Positions 56,682 to 64,000 of a stretch of DNA of 64,000 bases are shown here, in pieces. Each line of letters opens with the position of its first letter. Position 1 is the stretch's first letter. Source of the stretch: Deinococcus sp. JMULE3 (GTDB lineage: Bacteria; Deinococcota; Deinococci; Deinococcales; Deinococcaceae); NCBI RefSeq assembly GCF_013337115.1, contig NZ_SGWE01000002.1, forward strand, positions 1 to 64,000. Reading direction: 5' to 3'. Below the pieces are notes generated by a model. It was given only the letters and a program-made list of their open reading frames with translations. It was not told the DNA's origin and searched no databases. Position numbers and translations under genes: made by a program.

Positions 56682-58097
56682 TCATTGGTCCACCGTGACC
56701 GTGGCTGCGCGCCACCGTGCAGCCAGCCGGGGCACACCGACTGGCGCGAGGCCCGTGCGGGCTCTGGCATCGCCCTGGATGTACAGCTGCGCGTTGACCC
56801 CGGTCGGTGCACCGATCAGCGATCCGAACAGGGTTAACGGGGCTGTCACGAGGAACTGATCCGTGATGACTGTCGCGTGGGTCCGCACGGTGCGAGTCGT
56901 CACGGTCACCCTGGAGGCCTGAATGGACAGGGCGTCCGTGGACAGGTCTGACGTGCAGGAGTCGACTGAGCAACTGGTCTGCGTGTACGTGAGGTTCCCG
57001 TCCACCTTCGCGGCCCCCGTCACGACGAGGCTCAGTGAGCGCGCCACGCTCGGCGCGTCAGGGTTGACGGGACGGATCACCACCTCCGACCCTGCGGGCG
57101 TGATGCCGATCGCGCCGGTCCACCCTGAGATGAGGGTGGCGTTCCGCACGCTCCCTTCCTGTAGGTCGCCGTCTGTCGTCCCGAGGTACGTCGTGCACGC
57201 GAAGAACGACACGCAAGCTCGGATGTACTGCTCACCACTTGCCAGGACACCGAGGTCGACGGTGTTGGCCACGATCGTGAGGCCTGACAGGCTGGGTGTG
57301 GTCATCCCGGCCGTCTCTCCCGCTTGGCCGACGCTGAGGGCACCGGTGAGGTCAGCCGGGTGAGCGGGCGTGGGGACGATGGACATGACATTGGTGCGGG
57401 TGTCGGCGAGATTGACTTCAGCGGCGCCGACACATCCGGCCGTGACGACCTGACAGTTGCTGGTGCTGAGGGCTCCACTGAGATCCACCGTACCTCGCAG
57501 CGTCAGTCGGCCATCCACGTGCGCGTCTCCCTGGATGCGGACGCGCGAATCGAGCGTGGTGTCGCCGGCGCTCAGCAGGGCGTACGCGCTGGCAGGGGGC
57601 GCACCATAGCGCGCGTTGAGTGTGCCTCGGCGAACGGTGGGGCGACTCGGCGGTCCTGCCACGAGGAAGAATTCGGCCTCCATGGCCCATAGGTTCGTGC
57701 CCGTGCTTTTCAACTGGAGGGTTGGAGCTGTCTGTCCTTCGGGCAGCCCCGTACCGCACGCCGTGGAGGAGAAGTAGATCCGAATCTGGCTTCCACTCCC
57801 GTCGATGTTCCGGGTGCACCACTCGTCGACCTGGCGTTGCAACTGGCTTTGGAGTTCTCCGGTCGCATGTGAACTCGCGGCTGGTAGGGACCGGAGGAGT
57901 GTGCCTGCATTGGCTTCCAGGAGGCGTTGACCGTAGGTCAGGGTGTTCTGTTCCTGGATGCGAATGAGGGTGCCCCGCGCGACGGCGCGTGCGGTCCGGT
58001 CGCTGGTGTTGGCGGATTGCAGCATGGCGCCGCTGACGGCGGCCAGGATCACAAGGACGATCAGGACCCAGATGAGGGTAAAGCCTCTCGGTTGCAT
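56682..58097 (-). CDS. Prepilin-like exported protein, 471 aa
   Basis: An N-terminal prepilin signal RGFTLIWVLIVLVILAA with the Gly-Phe cleavage site; the usual Glu at mature position 5 is Trp, so docking to the pilin lattice may differ. The long C-terminal part is beta-rich (LTLRGTVDLSGAL, DSRVRIQGDAHVDGR), like PilX/pseudopilin-type or bactofilin-like surface proteins. ATG 58097 is leaderless. Confidence 0.7.
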   Translation of the reverse strand: MQPRGFTLIWVLIVLVILAAVSGAMLQSANTSDRTARAVARGTLIRIQEQNTLTYGQRLLEANAGTLLRSLPAASSHATGELQSQLQRQVDEWCTRNIDGSGSQIRIYFSSTACGTGLPEGQTAPTLQLKSTGTNLWAMEAEFFLVAGPPSRPTVRRGTLNARYGAPPASAYALLSAGDTTLDSRVRIQGDAHVDGRLTLRGTVDLSGALSTSNCQVVTAGCVGAAEVNLADTRTNVMSIVPTPAHPADLTGALSVGQAGETAGMTTPSLSGLTIVANTVDLGVLASGEQYIRACVSFFACTTYLGTTDGDLQEGSVRNATLISGWTGAIGITPAGSEVVIRPVNPDAPSVARSLSLVVTGAAKVDGNLTYTQTSCSVDSCTSDLSTDALSIQASRVTVTTRTVRTHATVITDQFLVTAPLTLFGSLIGAPTGVNAQLYIQGDARARTGLAPVGVPRLAARWRAATVTVDQ

Positions 58098-58103
58098 GCC
58101 GTC

Positions 58104-58126
58104 AGCGTGGCGTGCGTGGGGGTGGC
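58104..58126 (-). promoter_or_regulatory. GTCACCCC-like promoter of the prepilin gene
   Basis: GCCACCCC (58119-58126), nine bases, CACGCT (58104-58109), six bases, ATG 58097. Confidence 0.62.
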
Positions 58127-58131
58127 GACAC

Positions 58132-59136
58132 TCATGGTGTGGTGTGCTGAGATGCCGTCGGGCGCGACGAGCTGGCCGGGTGCAACGGGTAGTACGCGAC
58201 GGGCCAGTTCTGGCTGGTCCGGTGTGTACAGGGCAAGAGATCACGCGGGACGGCCGCGAGGGCCAGGGCAAGATGCCGGGCCTCCTGAGCGCCCCATTGG
58301 CCCTGGCTGACCGCCTGATAGTGAACGGTTGATCCGTCCGTGGCCCTGCCGTCCGGCTGGATGCGCTGAGTGGTCTGCCAACCCAGTTGCCAGGACGTCG
58401 TCCTCGTCAGGTAGGTGATGCTCCGGAGCGCACCACGCTCCTCCATGGTCTGCTGTACGCCGGGTCGGGGCAGATCTAGGACGAGGACCACCTCGCCGAT
58501 TGACGCTTCCGGGTGGGAGAGGTGGACGACAGTGGCGTTGTGATGCCCAGCCGGTACCTGTGCGTCCCACAGGATCGGGGTGGTGTGGGCACTCTGGCGG
58601 CGGCCGCGGATATCAGTGATCAGCAACCGCACGTGGGGCGGCAGCATGATCGGTATTGGTGCGGCGTACAGACAGGCCTCCAGGCCATCCCAGTAACCAT
58701 CCTGGGGAACGTGGAGTGGGTACTGCGCCTGCATGTATGCGGCACTGTGAGCATCGCAGTGCGCCGAGAGGTCGTGCTGGTTCAGGACCTGCTCTGCCGG
58801 GCCGTACCACACGCCCTGGGAAGTCAGGATGGGTTGAGAGAGGCGAACCTGCGGTCGTCCGCCCGCGCGATCCACGACCCAGGCGAGACGGGCTGCATCG
58901 ATGGTCTGTCGGAGCAGCTGCTCGGCGAGCGGGGATGCTGTCGGAGAATCGCGCGTCATGAGGTCAGCTACGGCCGCACCGACGACAGCGCGGTAGAGGA
59001 GGCCATTGTGCAGGGTGCTGAGCGCGTACCGCTCCTGCAGATGCTGATTCAGGAGGGCGAGATCCTGCTGGCCGGGTTTGGGCGAGAAGGCCGCACTGTT
59101 CGGTCGGAGTGTGAGCGTACCCGCAGCGATATCCAT
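58132..59136 (-). CDS. Hypothetical protein, 334 aa
   Basis: ATG 59136 (MDIAAGTLTLRPN) follows a GTCACCCC promoter with seven-base spacing. No signal peptide; helical start, later beta-rich with a TT/QW-rich region (SWQLGWQTTQRIQPDG). Between the prepilin gene and another exported protein; probably part of the surface system. Function unknown. Confidence 0.6.
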   Translation of the reverse strand: MDIAAGTLTLRPNSAAFSPKPGQQDLALLNQHLQERYALSTLHNGLLYRAVVGAAVADLMTRDSPTASPLAEQLLRQTIDAARLAWVVDRAGGRPQVRLSQPILTSQGVWYGPAEQVLNQHDLSAHCDAHSAAYMQAQYPLHVPQDGYWDGLEACLYAAPIPIMLPPHVRLLITDIRGRRQSAHTTPILWDAQVPAGHHNATVVHLSHPEASIGEVVLVLDLPRPGVQQTMEERGALRSITYLTRTTSWQLGWQTTQRIQPDGRATDGSTVHYQAVSQGQWGAQEARHLALALAAVPRDLLPCTHRTSQNWPVAYYPLHPASSSRPTASQHTTP

Positions 59137-59143
59137 GGTGTCC

Positions 59144-59166
59144 ACCGTCCCATGCCGGGGGGTGAC
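59144..59166 (-). promoter_or_regulatory. GTCACCCC promoter of the 59136 gene
   Basis: GTCACCCC (59159-59166), nine bases, GACGGT (59144-59149), seven bases, ATG 59136. Confidence 0.55.
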
Positions 59167-59198
59167 CACGTTTGTGTGGTGCCGTTTGTGGGAGATCA

Positions 59199-60071
59199 CT
59201 AACGCAGATTGAGCTTGGCTGCCCGGTACTGCACGAAGGTGGCACTGCCCGGCAGCACCGTCCTGTCATTGAAGACGGGTTCGCTATAGACACGCAGATC
59301 CAGATCTGCTGCTCCCGCGGGGGCCTGAGTCAGAGGCACGGTCGCCGGGAATGCGGCGACGTTCAACCATTGCTCGTGCACCACCGCTCCCTGCCGGATC
59401 AGCCGTGCCGAGACCGTCGTCGCTGCGGGCAGAGTCCCGGTGAGCTGTAGCGCTCGCCCCTGCACGGAGCCCCTCACGCCCTGCACCAGACTGGCCGTCG
59501 CCGGCACAATGCCACCCGTGCTGAAGGCTGCCGCGAGGGCCACGTCGGCCGCTCTCACCTCAATGGTGACCGGCCCGGTCACCGGCAACGTCGACGCGAA
59601 AGCACTCATGCCGCCCAGCTGGAAGGGCGTGACCTGCAGGGGTTTCCCAATCACCTGGTCCCCCTTCTTCAGCGTGATCGTCATCTTCTCGGGACCTTTC
59701 CCGCTCGTGGTTCGGGCACGCACCACGACGAACGGATGCAGGCCTGGCGCTGAGGTGCCGGGCAGGAGTGTGCCCAGGCCAGGCATCACCTCCACCCCGT
59801 GCGTCCGGACATTCGCCTGGGCCTGTGTCACGCCCTCCTTCGCGGTGAGCGTTACGACCGTGCCGGTCGGCGTCAGACGTTTGACGATCAACGCGCCCCC
59901 ACTCACCTCGATCACGTCGGGGGCATTGCTGGCGACCGTAGCTGAGCGACTATCCAGGATGGTCGTCAGGGGAATACGACGGCCGACTTCGAGACTCTCG
60001 GGCAGACGGATCGTGAGGGCGTGTGCGGTGCAACTCAGGGCCAAAGCGGCCGCCAGGATATGCTTGTGCAT
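59199..60071 (-). CDS. Exported beta-rich protein, 290 aa
   Basis: A signal peptide (ILAAALALSCTAHALT) is followed by Ig/BIG2-like beta domains (RSATVASNAPDVIEVSGG, KMTITLKKGDQVIGKPLQV). Probably surface-attached or pilus-associated. ATG 60071 is leaderless. Confidence 0.65.
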   Translation of the reverse strand: MHKHILAAALALSCTAHALTIRLPESLEVGRRIPLTTILDSRSATVASNAPDVIEVSGGALIVKRLTPTGTVVTLTAKEGVTQAQANVRTHGVEVMPGLGTLLPGTSAPGLHPFVVVRARTTSGKGPEKMTITLKKGDQVIGKPLQVTPFQLGGMSAFASTLPVTGPVTIEVRAADVALAAAFSTGGIVPATASLVQGVRGSVQGRALQLTGTLPAATTVSARLIRQGAVVHEQWLNVAAFPATVPLTQAPAGAADLDLRVYSEPVFNDRTVLPGSATFVQYRAAKLNLR

Positions 60072-60077
60072 TTCTTG

Positions 60078-60100
60078 ACCCTAGCCGGCATAGGGGTGAC
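60078..60100 (-). promoter_or_regulatory. GTCACCCC promoter of the 60071 gene
   Basis: GTCACCCC (60093-60100), nine bases, TAGGGT (60078-60083), six bases, ATG 60071. Confidence 0.65.
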
Positions 60101-60111
60101 CACAACGAGCA

Positions 60112-60138
60112 CGAAAAAAGGCCCCACAACGGGGCCTT
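60112..60138 (-). terminator. Intrinsic terminator after the CAP lipoprotein
   Basis: AAGGCCCC, GTTGT, GGGGCCTT followed by TTTT on the minus strand; separates the 60153 gene from the leaderless promoter of 60071. Confidence 0.8.
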
Positions 60139-60152
60139 GAAACGCAACAGGC

Positions 60153-60914
60153 TCAAAAGAACATCATGGTCCAGCTGTGCCCCCACCGGTTTGCAGCGGT
60201 GTTCGGTTCAGCGTACGCGTATCCGGCGCCCATGAACTTTGCGTTTGCGGACATCAGAATCGCACAGTGTGGGGCGCTGGCCATCCAAGCACGCAGCACT
60301 GCGTCGGCAGTGGGTCTGGTGCGCCCGGTAGCTACGATTTCTCCCGGACCGAAGTTGAGGGCGGGTACAGAAAATTCCTCGTACGCTCGGTCCTTGCGGG
60401 CACGGGGAGACGCTCCGTAGAAGAACGTCGAGTCGGTCTGAAGCTCGTCGTGACCGTCGTAGCTCACTTCTGCGACGTATGTGCTGTGCTTCCGCGCCGC
60501 GTAGGACAGGAGGCCTTGATATGTGAGTGGCTGGAGCTCATTTGCTCGGAAGGTACCCTCAGCGCAGGTTTTCGCTATTGCGGGTTGGCCGTTGAGCGTT
60601 CCTTTTGTGCGGAGCTCGTTGGCGAGTGTCATCACTTCGACTTCCTGTGTACTCGGACTGACTCGAACTGTGCCGATCACAGTCCCGTCCCCGCTGCCTA
60701 CGGCAGCGCCGGCCACCGGAATAAACACCGTTGTGGGCGCTGGCGGTGGCGTAGGAGTTGGAGTGGGCGGAACGGGTTCCGGGGTGGGTGTGGGAGTTGG
60801 TGTGCTGGGTTCAGGGATATTGGTGGTGGGGGGCGGTGGGGTGGTGGGGGTCGTACCTCCACAGGAGGCGAGCAGGGCGCTCAGAAGGATCACAGATGCA
60901 GCAAGACGTTTCAT
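60153..60914 (-). CDS. CAP-domain lipoprotein, 253 aa
   Basis: A lipobox (SALLASCGGT) is followed by a Thr/Pro linker and a CAP/SCP domain: YAARKHSTYVAEVSYDGHDE, then ATGRTRPTADAVLRAWMAS and FMGAGYAYA. CAP proteins are secreted and often bind lipids or act in cell-cell contact. ATG 60914 has TAGGAG upstream. Confidence 0.72.
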   Translation of the reverse strand: MKRLAASVILLSALLASCGGTTPTTPPPPTTNIPEPSTPTPTPTPEPVPPTPTPTPPPAPTTVFIPVAGAAVGSGDGTVIGTVRVSPSTQEVEVMTLANELRTKGTLNGQPAIAKTCAEGTFRANELQPLTYQGLLSYAARKHSTYVAEVSYDGHDELQTDSTFFYGASPRARKDRAYEEFSVPALNFGPGEIVATGRTRPTADAVLRAWMASAPHCAILMSANAKFMGAGYAYAEPNTAANRWGHSWTMMFF

Positions 60915-61033
60915 GGTGGCTCCTAGTGGCGGACGTGGCGCCTGAGCGTGTGTGTGAGAGAAAGGAGAGGACTTGGCGGTACTCACGTTTGGGCGTCGTG
61001 GGCCACTGGAGTGCCAGCCAAATCCTCTCCTCT

Positions 61034-61062
61034 TAAAGAGCAATACCGGGGGCTCTTGTCAA
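61034..61062 (-). promoter_or_regulatory. Hairpin/promoter between pilin and CAP genes
   Basis: AAGAGC and GCTCTT can pair (a terminator for the upstream pilin gene), and the same stretch offers TTGACA with TCTTTA 17 bp away for the CAP gene. Which is used cannot be decided from sequence alone. Confidence 0.4.
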
Positions 61063-61081
61063 GCGATAGTGATGACTAGTG

Positions 61082-62872
61082 TTAAAAACCACACGATCCA
61101 TCACCATGTCCGTCGTAGAAGCACTGGGGTGGCCCACCGCCACCACCGCCACCACCGCCGCCGGAAGGTGGCGGAGTTGGTGTCGGACTCGGCTCTGGTG
61201 ATGGTGTGGGTGTGGGACTCGGCGTAGGTGTGGGTGTAGGTGTGGGGCTCGGACTACTCGGTGGTGGGGTGACCGGTGTCGGCACTACAGGTGGATCAGG
61301 TGGATCCCTCGGTTCGCTAGCTCCGAGTCCGTAGTTCAACGTGACGTATTGCGTTCCACCCGCCGGAAGGGTCGCGACGACGTTGGTTGTGGCGTACGTC
61401 AGCCAATTGCTGCCATACACGACGTAGTTGCCTGCTGCAAGGCCCGAGAAGGTAACGGTTCCACTGCCTGATGTTTGCTTCGACGTCGCGCCGTTCGCAA
61501 GGTAGTAGTAGGTGATGTCGGCCATGCCTCCGGTCGGGAGGCCGATCACGTTGACGACCAACGTTCCGCCAGTCGGCGCGGTGTAGTTCACGGGGAGCGT
61601 GACGTTGCCGTTATTGGTGACGGTGATCGAGGAGGGGACGGTCGGTGTGTAGGTGACGCCACTGATGGTGACGGCGGGTGCGGACACGCTGTACGTTCCG
61701 GCGGCGACGCTGATGGCCGTGCTGCCGTTCGAGACGCTGATGGTCTGTGCGTCGGGGCCAGTCAGGGTGATGGTGCCCTGGCCGCCGGCGGGGAGGCCAG
61801 TGACGTTGGCGGTGATGGTGCCCCGGGCTTCGCGGTACGTGGTGGCCATGTAGATCTGGCCCCAGGTGTTCAGGAGTGTGGCGGGTGACCCGCGGACTTC
61901 TGGGACGTACGTGCGGCCGCCCGCGCTGACCTGCCGTGCGGTCATGGCGTACGTGCCGCGCTGGACGGGCTGGTAGCTCTGGCTGGACGTGGGGCGCTGT
62001 CCGTTGACGGCGGCGTCCGGGCCGCTCAGGCTCACGTCGGGTGTGGCGCCGGTGGGGAGGCCGGAGATGGTGACGTTCAGGCGGCCTTCGTTCGGGGTGA
62101 TGGCGGCCGATTCGGTGCATCCCAGCATGCGGCGGATCCTAGACACCTGGAGGGGCACAGCGGCTGCGCGATCAGCTCGGGGATCGACACTGACTGGGAC
62201 GAGGCCGACGAGTGTGCCAGCGGCTACGCGGTTCGCAGGAGCGCCTGCTGGGTCACGGATGAGGCGGCCGGACGGGGTCTCCTCGTACAGGTACGAGAAC
62301 GAGACACCTTCACTGCTGCCCAGGCTGCTCGTGACGCCGTTGGTGGTGCGGCGGATGGTGCCGTCCTGGAGGGCCAGGGTGAGCGTGCGCGCCGGGTAGG
62401 CCACGACCGTGCCAGTGGTCGGCAGGCCTGGCTGGCAGTCGAGCGTGAATACGCCCGTGCTCGGCATGGCTGTCACGGTTGCGACCTTGCTGATGCCGGA
62501 TGAGGTGACGAGCAGGACCTGACTACCTACAGTGGCCCGCAGGCCGGGCACGTAGATGGTCGAGGCCGTGGCGAAGTCTCGCTGGAGGGGCACGGTGGTT
62601 GAAGCGCCCGTCGTGAACACGGCGGTGAGTGTGGAGCTGGTGCCCGTGGTGAAGCCGGCGAAGCCCCCGTCGTTGAATTGCTCGACGAGGATCTGGGTGA
62701 CGGCACTCACGCGGGTCGTGGCGCGCACTGTTTGGGCCTGTTCGGCGGAGGTACTGGTCGCGCGAGGGATGATGGCGACGACGAAGCCCACGACTAGGAC
62801 AGCGATCGTGACGGCAACCAGGACCTCGATGAGGGTGAAGCCGCGTATGGGTGGGGGGGTGGATTTGATCAT
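61082..62872 (-). CDS. Pilin-like protein with adhesin-type repeats, 596 aa
   Basis: Prepilin N-terminus RGFTLIEVLVAVTIAVLVV is followed by a beta-rich region, about four Ig-like repeats (GRLNVTISGLPTGATP, GTITANVTGLPAGGQG, GTLVVNVIGLPTGGMA) and a Pro-rich C-terminus ending in a Gly run. Probably a large minor pilin or pilus-linked adhesin. ATG 62872 has GGAG upstream. Confidence 0.78.
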   Translation of the reverse strand: MIKSTPPPIRGFTLIEVLVAVTIAVLVVGFVVAIIPRATSTSAEQAQTVRATTRVSAVTQILVEQFNDGGFAGFTTGTSSTLTAVFTTGASTTVPLQRDFATASTIYVPGLRATVGSQVLLVTSSGISKVATVTAMPSTGVFTLDCQPGLPTTGTVVAYPARTLTLALQDGTIRRTTNGVTSSLGSSEGVSFSYLYEETPSGRLIRDPAGAPANRVAAGTLVGLVPVSVDPRADRAAAVPLQVSRIRRMLGCTESAAITPNEGRLNVTISGLPTGATPDVSLSGPDAAVNGQRPTSSQSYQPVQRGTYAMTARQVSAGGRTYVPEVRGSPATLLNTWGQIYMATTYREARGTITANVTGLPAGGQGTITLTGPDAQTISVSNGSTAISVAAGTYSVSAPAVTISGVTYTPTVPSSITVTNNGNVTLPVNYTAPTGGTLVVNVIGLPTGGMADITYYYLANGATSKQTSGSGTVTFSGLAAGNYVVYGSNWLTYATTNVVATLPAGGTQYVTLNYGLGASEPRDPPDPPVVPTPVTPPPSSPSPTPTPTPTPSPTPTPSPEPSPTPTPPPSGGGGGGGGGGPPQCFYDGHGDGSCGF

Positions 62873-62966
62873 GATGACTCCTCAGGTGGTGTGACGGGGG
62901 CCGGATGGTGGATGGGGGGACCAGTGGTAAACGGTGGCACCCATCTGCGACGGGTGTGGGGGCGGG

Positions 62967-63365
62967 TCACGGGGTGCCGCCTGGGACAGTGACCACCTCG
63001 CTGATGGCGATACCGGGTCCTCGAATAGAAATCCGGACTCGGGGTGGGTTGCCGCCTTGGGGTACGACATCGCCGGTCAGGGCTGCTGAGAGATCGTTCC
63101 GTCGGCCCGCGCTCTGAGCAAGGAGGCGGAGTTCGTCCGAGGTAAGGGTGCGGGCCTGGGTGTACTGCGTGTTGCCACGCTGGGCAGCCTGAGCGGCGCC
63201 GTTCAGGGCATCGGCGGCATAGCCTGCAAGTTGCCCGGTTGCGACGACTCGAGCGGATTGCGCGGCCACTGCGGCGAACGCGGTGAGCGCGAGGAGGAGG
63301 AGGAGTGTGCCGACCAGGGCTTCGACGAGGGTGAGCCCGGACGTTCGGTGCGCGTGATGCCGCAT
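62967..63365 (-). CDS. Minor pilin (PilV-like), 132 aa
   Basis: Prepilin signal SGLTLVEALVGTLLLLLALT with Glu at the expected position, and a short beta C-terminus. ATG 63365 overlaps the previous stop (TGATG). Part of the pilin operon. Confidence 0.72.
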   Translation of the reverse strand: MRHHAHRTSGLTLVEALVGTLLLLLALTAFAAVAAQSARVVATGQLAGYAADALNGAAQAAQRGNTQYTQARTLTSDELRLLAQSAGRRNDLSAALTGDVVPQGGNPPRVRISIRGPGIAISEVVTVPGGTP

Positions 63366-63760
63366 CAGCACATCCCTGCTGCACTGGTGCCGTACATGGT
63401 CAGGCTGTACCGGCTGCATGTTCCGTTGGGCAGCGTGAGCGTGACGGTGCCTGTCGTGGAGCCGCTGGGCTGGATGGTAATGGTGCCGCCCGCCTGTGCC
63501 GGGGCGAAGGAGACGCGTTCTGTCCCGTCGACGGTGGTCACGGTGAGCTCCCGGGCCGTACCGGCGAGGGTGACGGTGGTGCGTTCGGCCATGGCCTGCC
63601 CGTGAGCACTTTCCAGGGCGGCCATGAACCGGCTCGGCAGGCCGTCCAGGGTGACGTCCTGGTTCTGCTTGGGCATGGCCGTGACGCCGATCGCGGTGAG
63701 GATGGCCGTGATGGCGATGACGACCAGGATCTCGGCCATGCTGAATCCGGCGCGGTTCAC
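63365..63760 (-). CDS. Minor pilin (GspH/PilE-like), 131 aa
   Basis: Prepilin signal RAGFSMAEILVVIAITAILTA, then a QGGTITIQPSGST-like beta region. GTG 63760 overlaps the upstream stop (GTGA); the longer frame upstream is a shadow. Probably co-assembles with the neighbouring pilins. Confidence 0.72.
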   Translation of the reverse strand: MNRAGFSMAEILVVIAITAILTAIGVTAMPKQNQDVTLDGLPSRFMAALESAHGQAMAERTTVTLAGTARELTVTTVDGTERVSFAPAQAGGTITIQPSGSTTGTVTLTLPNGTCSRYSLTMYGTSAAGMC

Positions 63761-64000
63761 GGTGCACTCGCGGTGGAGCCGTCGGCGAGAGTAACGGTGA
63801 CCCGGTACGTGCGTTGCGTTTCTGACACGGCGACGCAGGAGGTGCCGCGGGGGGCATCTGACCAGCCGTTTCCACCGTTTGGGGTCGTCACGCCGTTCGC
63901 GGTGATGTCGCGCGCCGACGTGCAGGTCACGGTCCCCCAAGTGGCCGTGGTCAGCTGGGGATTACCTGCCAGTGTCGTGTTCAGGGCCAGGCGGACGGCC
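63757..64000 (-). CDS. Partial pilin-like protein, C-terminal 80 aa
   Basis: The gene runs off the right edge; only the C-terminal part is visible. It has a TWGTVTCTSARDITANG segment and a second Cys near the end (GTSCVAVSE), typical of a pilin C-terminal disulphide loop. It would be the first visible gene of the pilin operon. Confidence 0.6.
   Translation of the reverse strand, partial: AVRLALNTTLAGNPQLTTATWGTVTCTSARDITANGVTTPNGGNGWSDAPRGTSCVAVSETQRTYRVTVTLADGSTASAP

Overview
This is 64 kb of GC-rich DNA that reads as part of a large plasmid or chromid of Deinococcus or a close relative. The evidence is a single-polypeptide ssb with two OB folds (46802-47692, a Deinococcus-Thermus hallmark), leaderless-looking promoters with a TANNNT-like -10 box six bases from the start codon, a partition pair, several repeat arrays of iteron type, and a nearly complete type IV secretion (conjugation) gene set. 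No rRNA, tRNA or CRISPR array was recognised.

Layout. (1) 12-21880 is an unbroken minus-strand cluster: a DNA methyltransferase/SNF2 helicase fusion, 34-bp iterons, parB and parA, a DpdA/TGT-like protein, a catalytically dead-looking DnaQ fold, a Toprim primase, a VWA protein with a MoxR-type AAA+ ATPase, a SprT-like protease, a ParB-like nuclease-domain protein, an SSB-like protein and many small unknowns. Almost every gene that does not overlap its neighbour is preceded by a short hairpin ending exactly 11 nt before the start codon. Stem sequences differ but pairing and spacing are kept, and a Shine-Dalgarno sequence is usually absent. This start-associated hairpin family is the most striking signal in the window. 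(2) 21880-23020 is a lower-GC spacer with a 43-44 bp periodic repeat array. (3) 23021-25291 holds an HTH gene and a membrane-anchored protein gene split by a complete IS with 13-bp inverted repeats and a 6-bp target duplication. (4) 25353-42164 is the secretion/conjugation module: SpoIIIAA/VirB11-like ATPase, VirD4, VirB6, VirB5/TrbJ-like, VirB4, VirB3, VirB2, VirB10, VirB9 and a lipoprotein. (5) 42324-52629 holds information-processing genes: a GreA-domain fusion, a large protein with a faint sigma-factor resemblance, ssb, a prim-pol protein and a two-wHTH protein beside an AT-rich iteron region that looks like a replication origin. (6) 52997-64000 holds a large STAND/TPR/wHTH regulator, a C39-like protein, exported proteins and a minor-pilin operon that runs off the right edge.

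How the parts connect. Eleven genes (the HTH gene, virB2, virB10, the virB9 operon, the genes heading the virD4-side operon, a prepilin, several exported proteins and the SprT gene) share one promoter architecture: GTCACCCC, nine bases, YANNNT, five to seven bases, start codon. I infer one plasmid regulon that coordinates the secretion and surface genes with at least one operon of the hairpin cluster. The HTH protein at 23021 (itself preceded by the box) and the regulator at 52997 are the local candidates for its control. Many adjacent genes overlap by ATGA, GTGA or TTGA, so translational coupling is widespread, and three tiny leader ORFs end inside the next start codon. All functions are read from sequence patterns by eye; no database search was possible.
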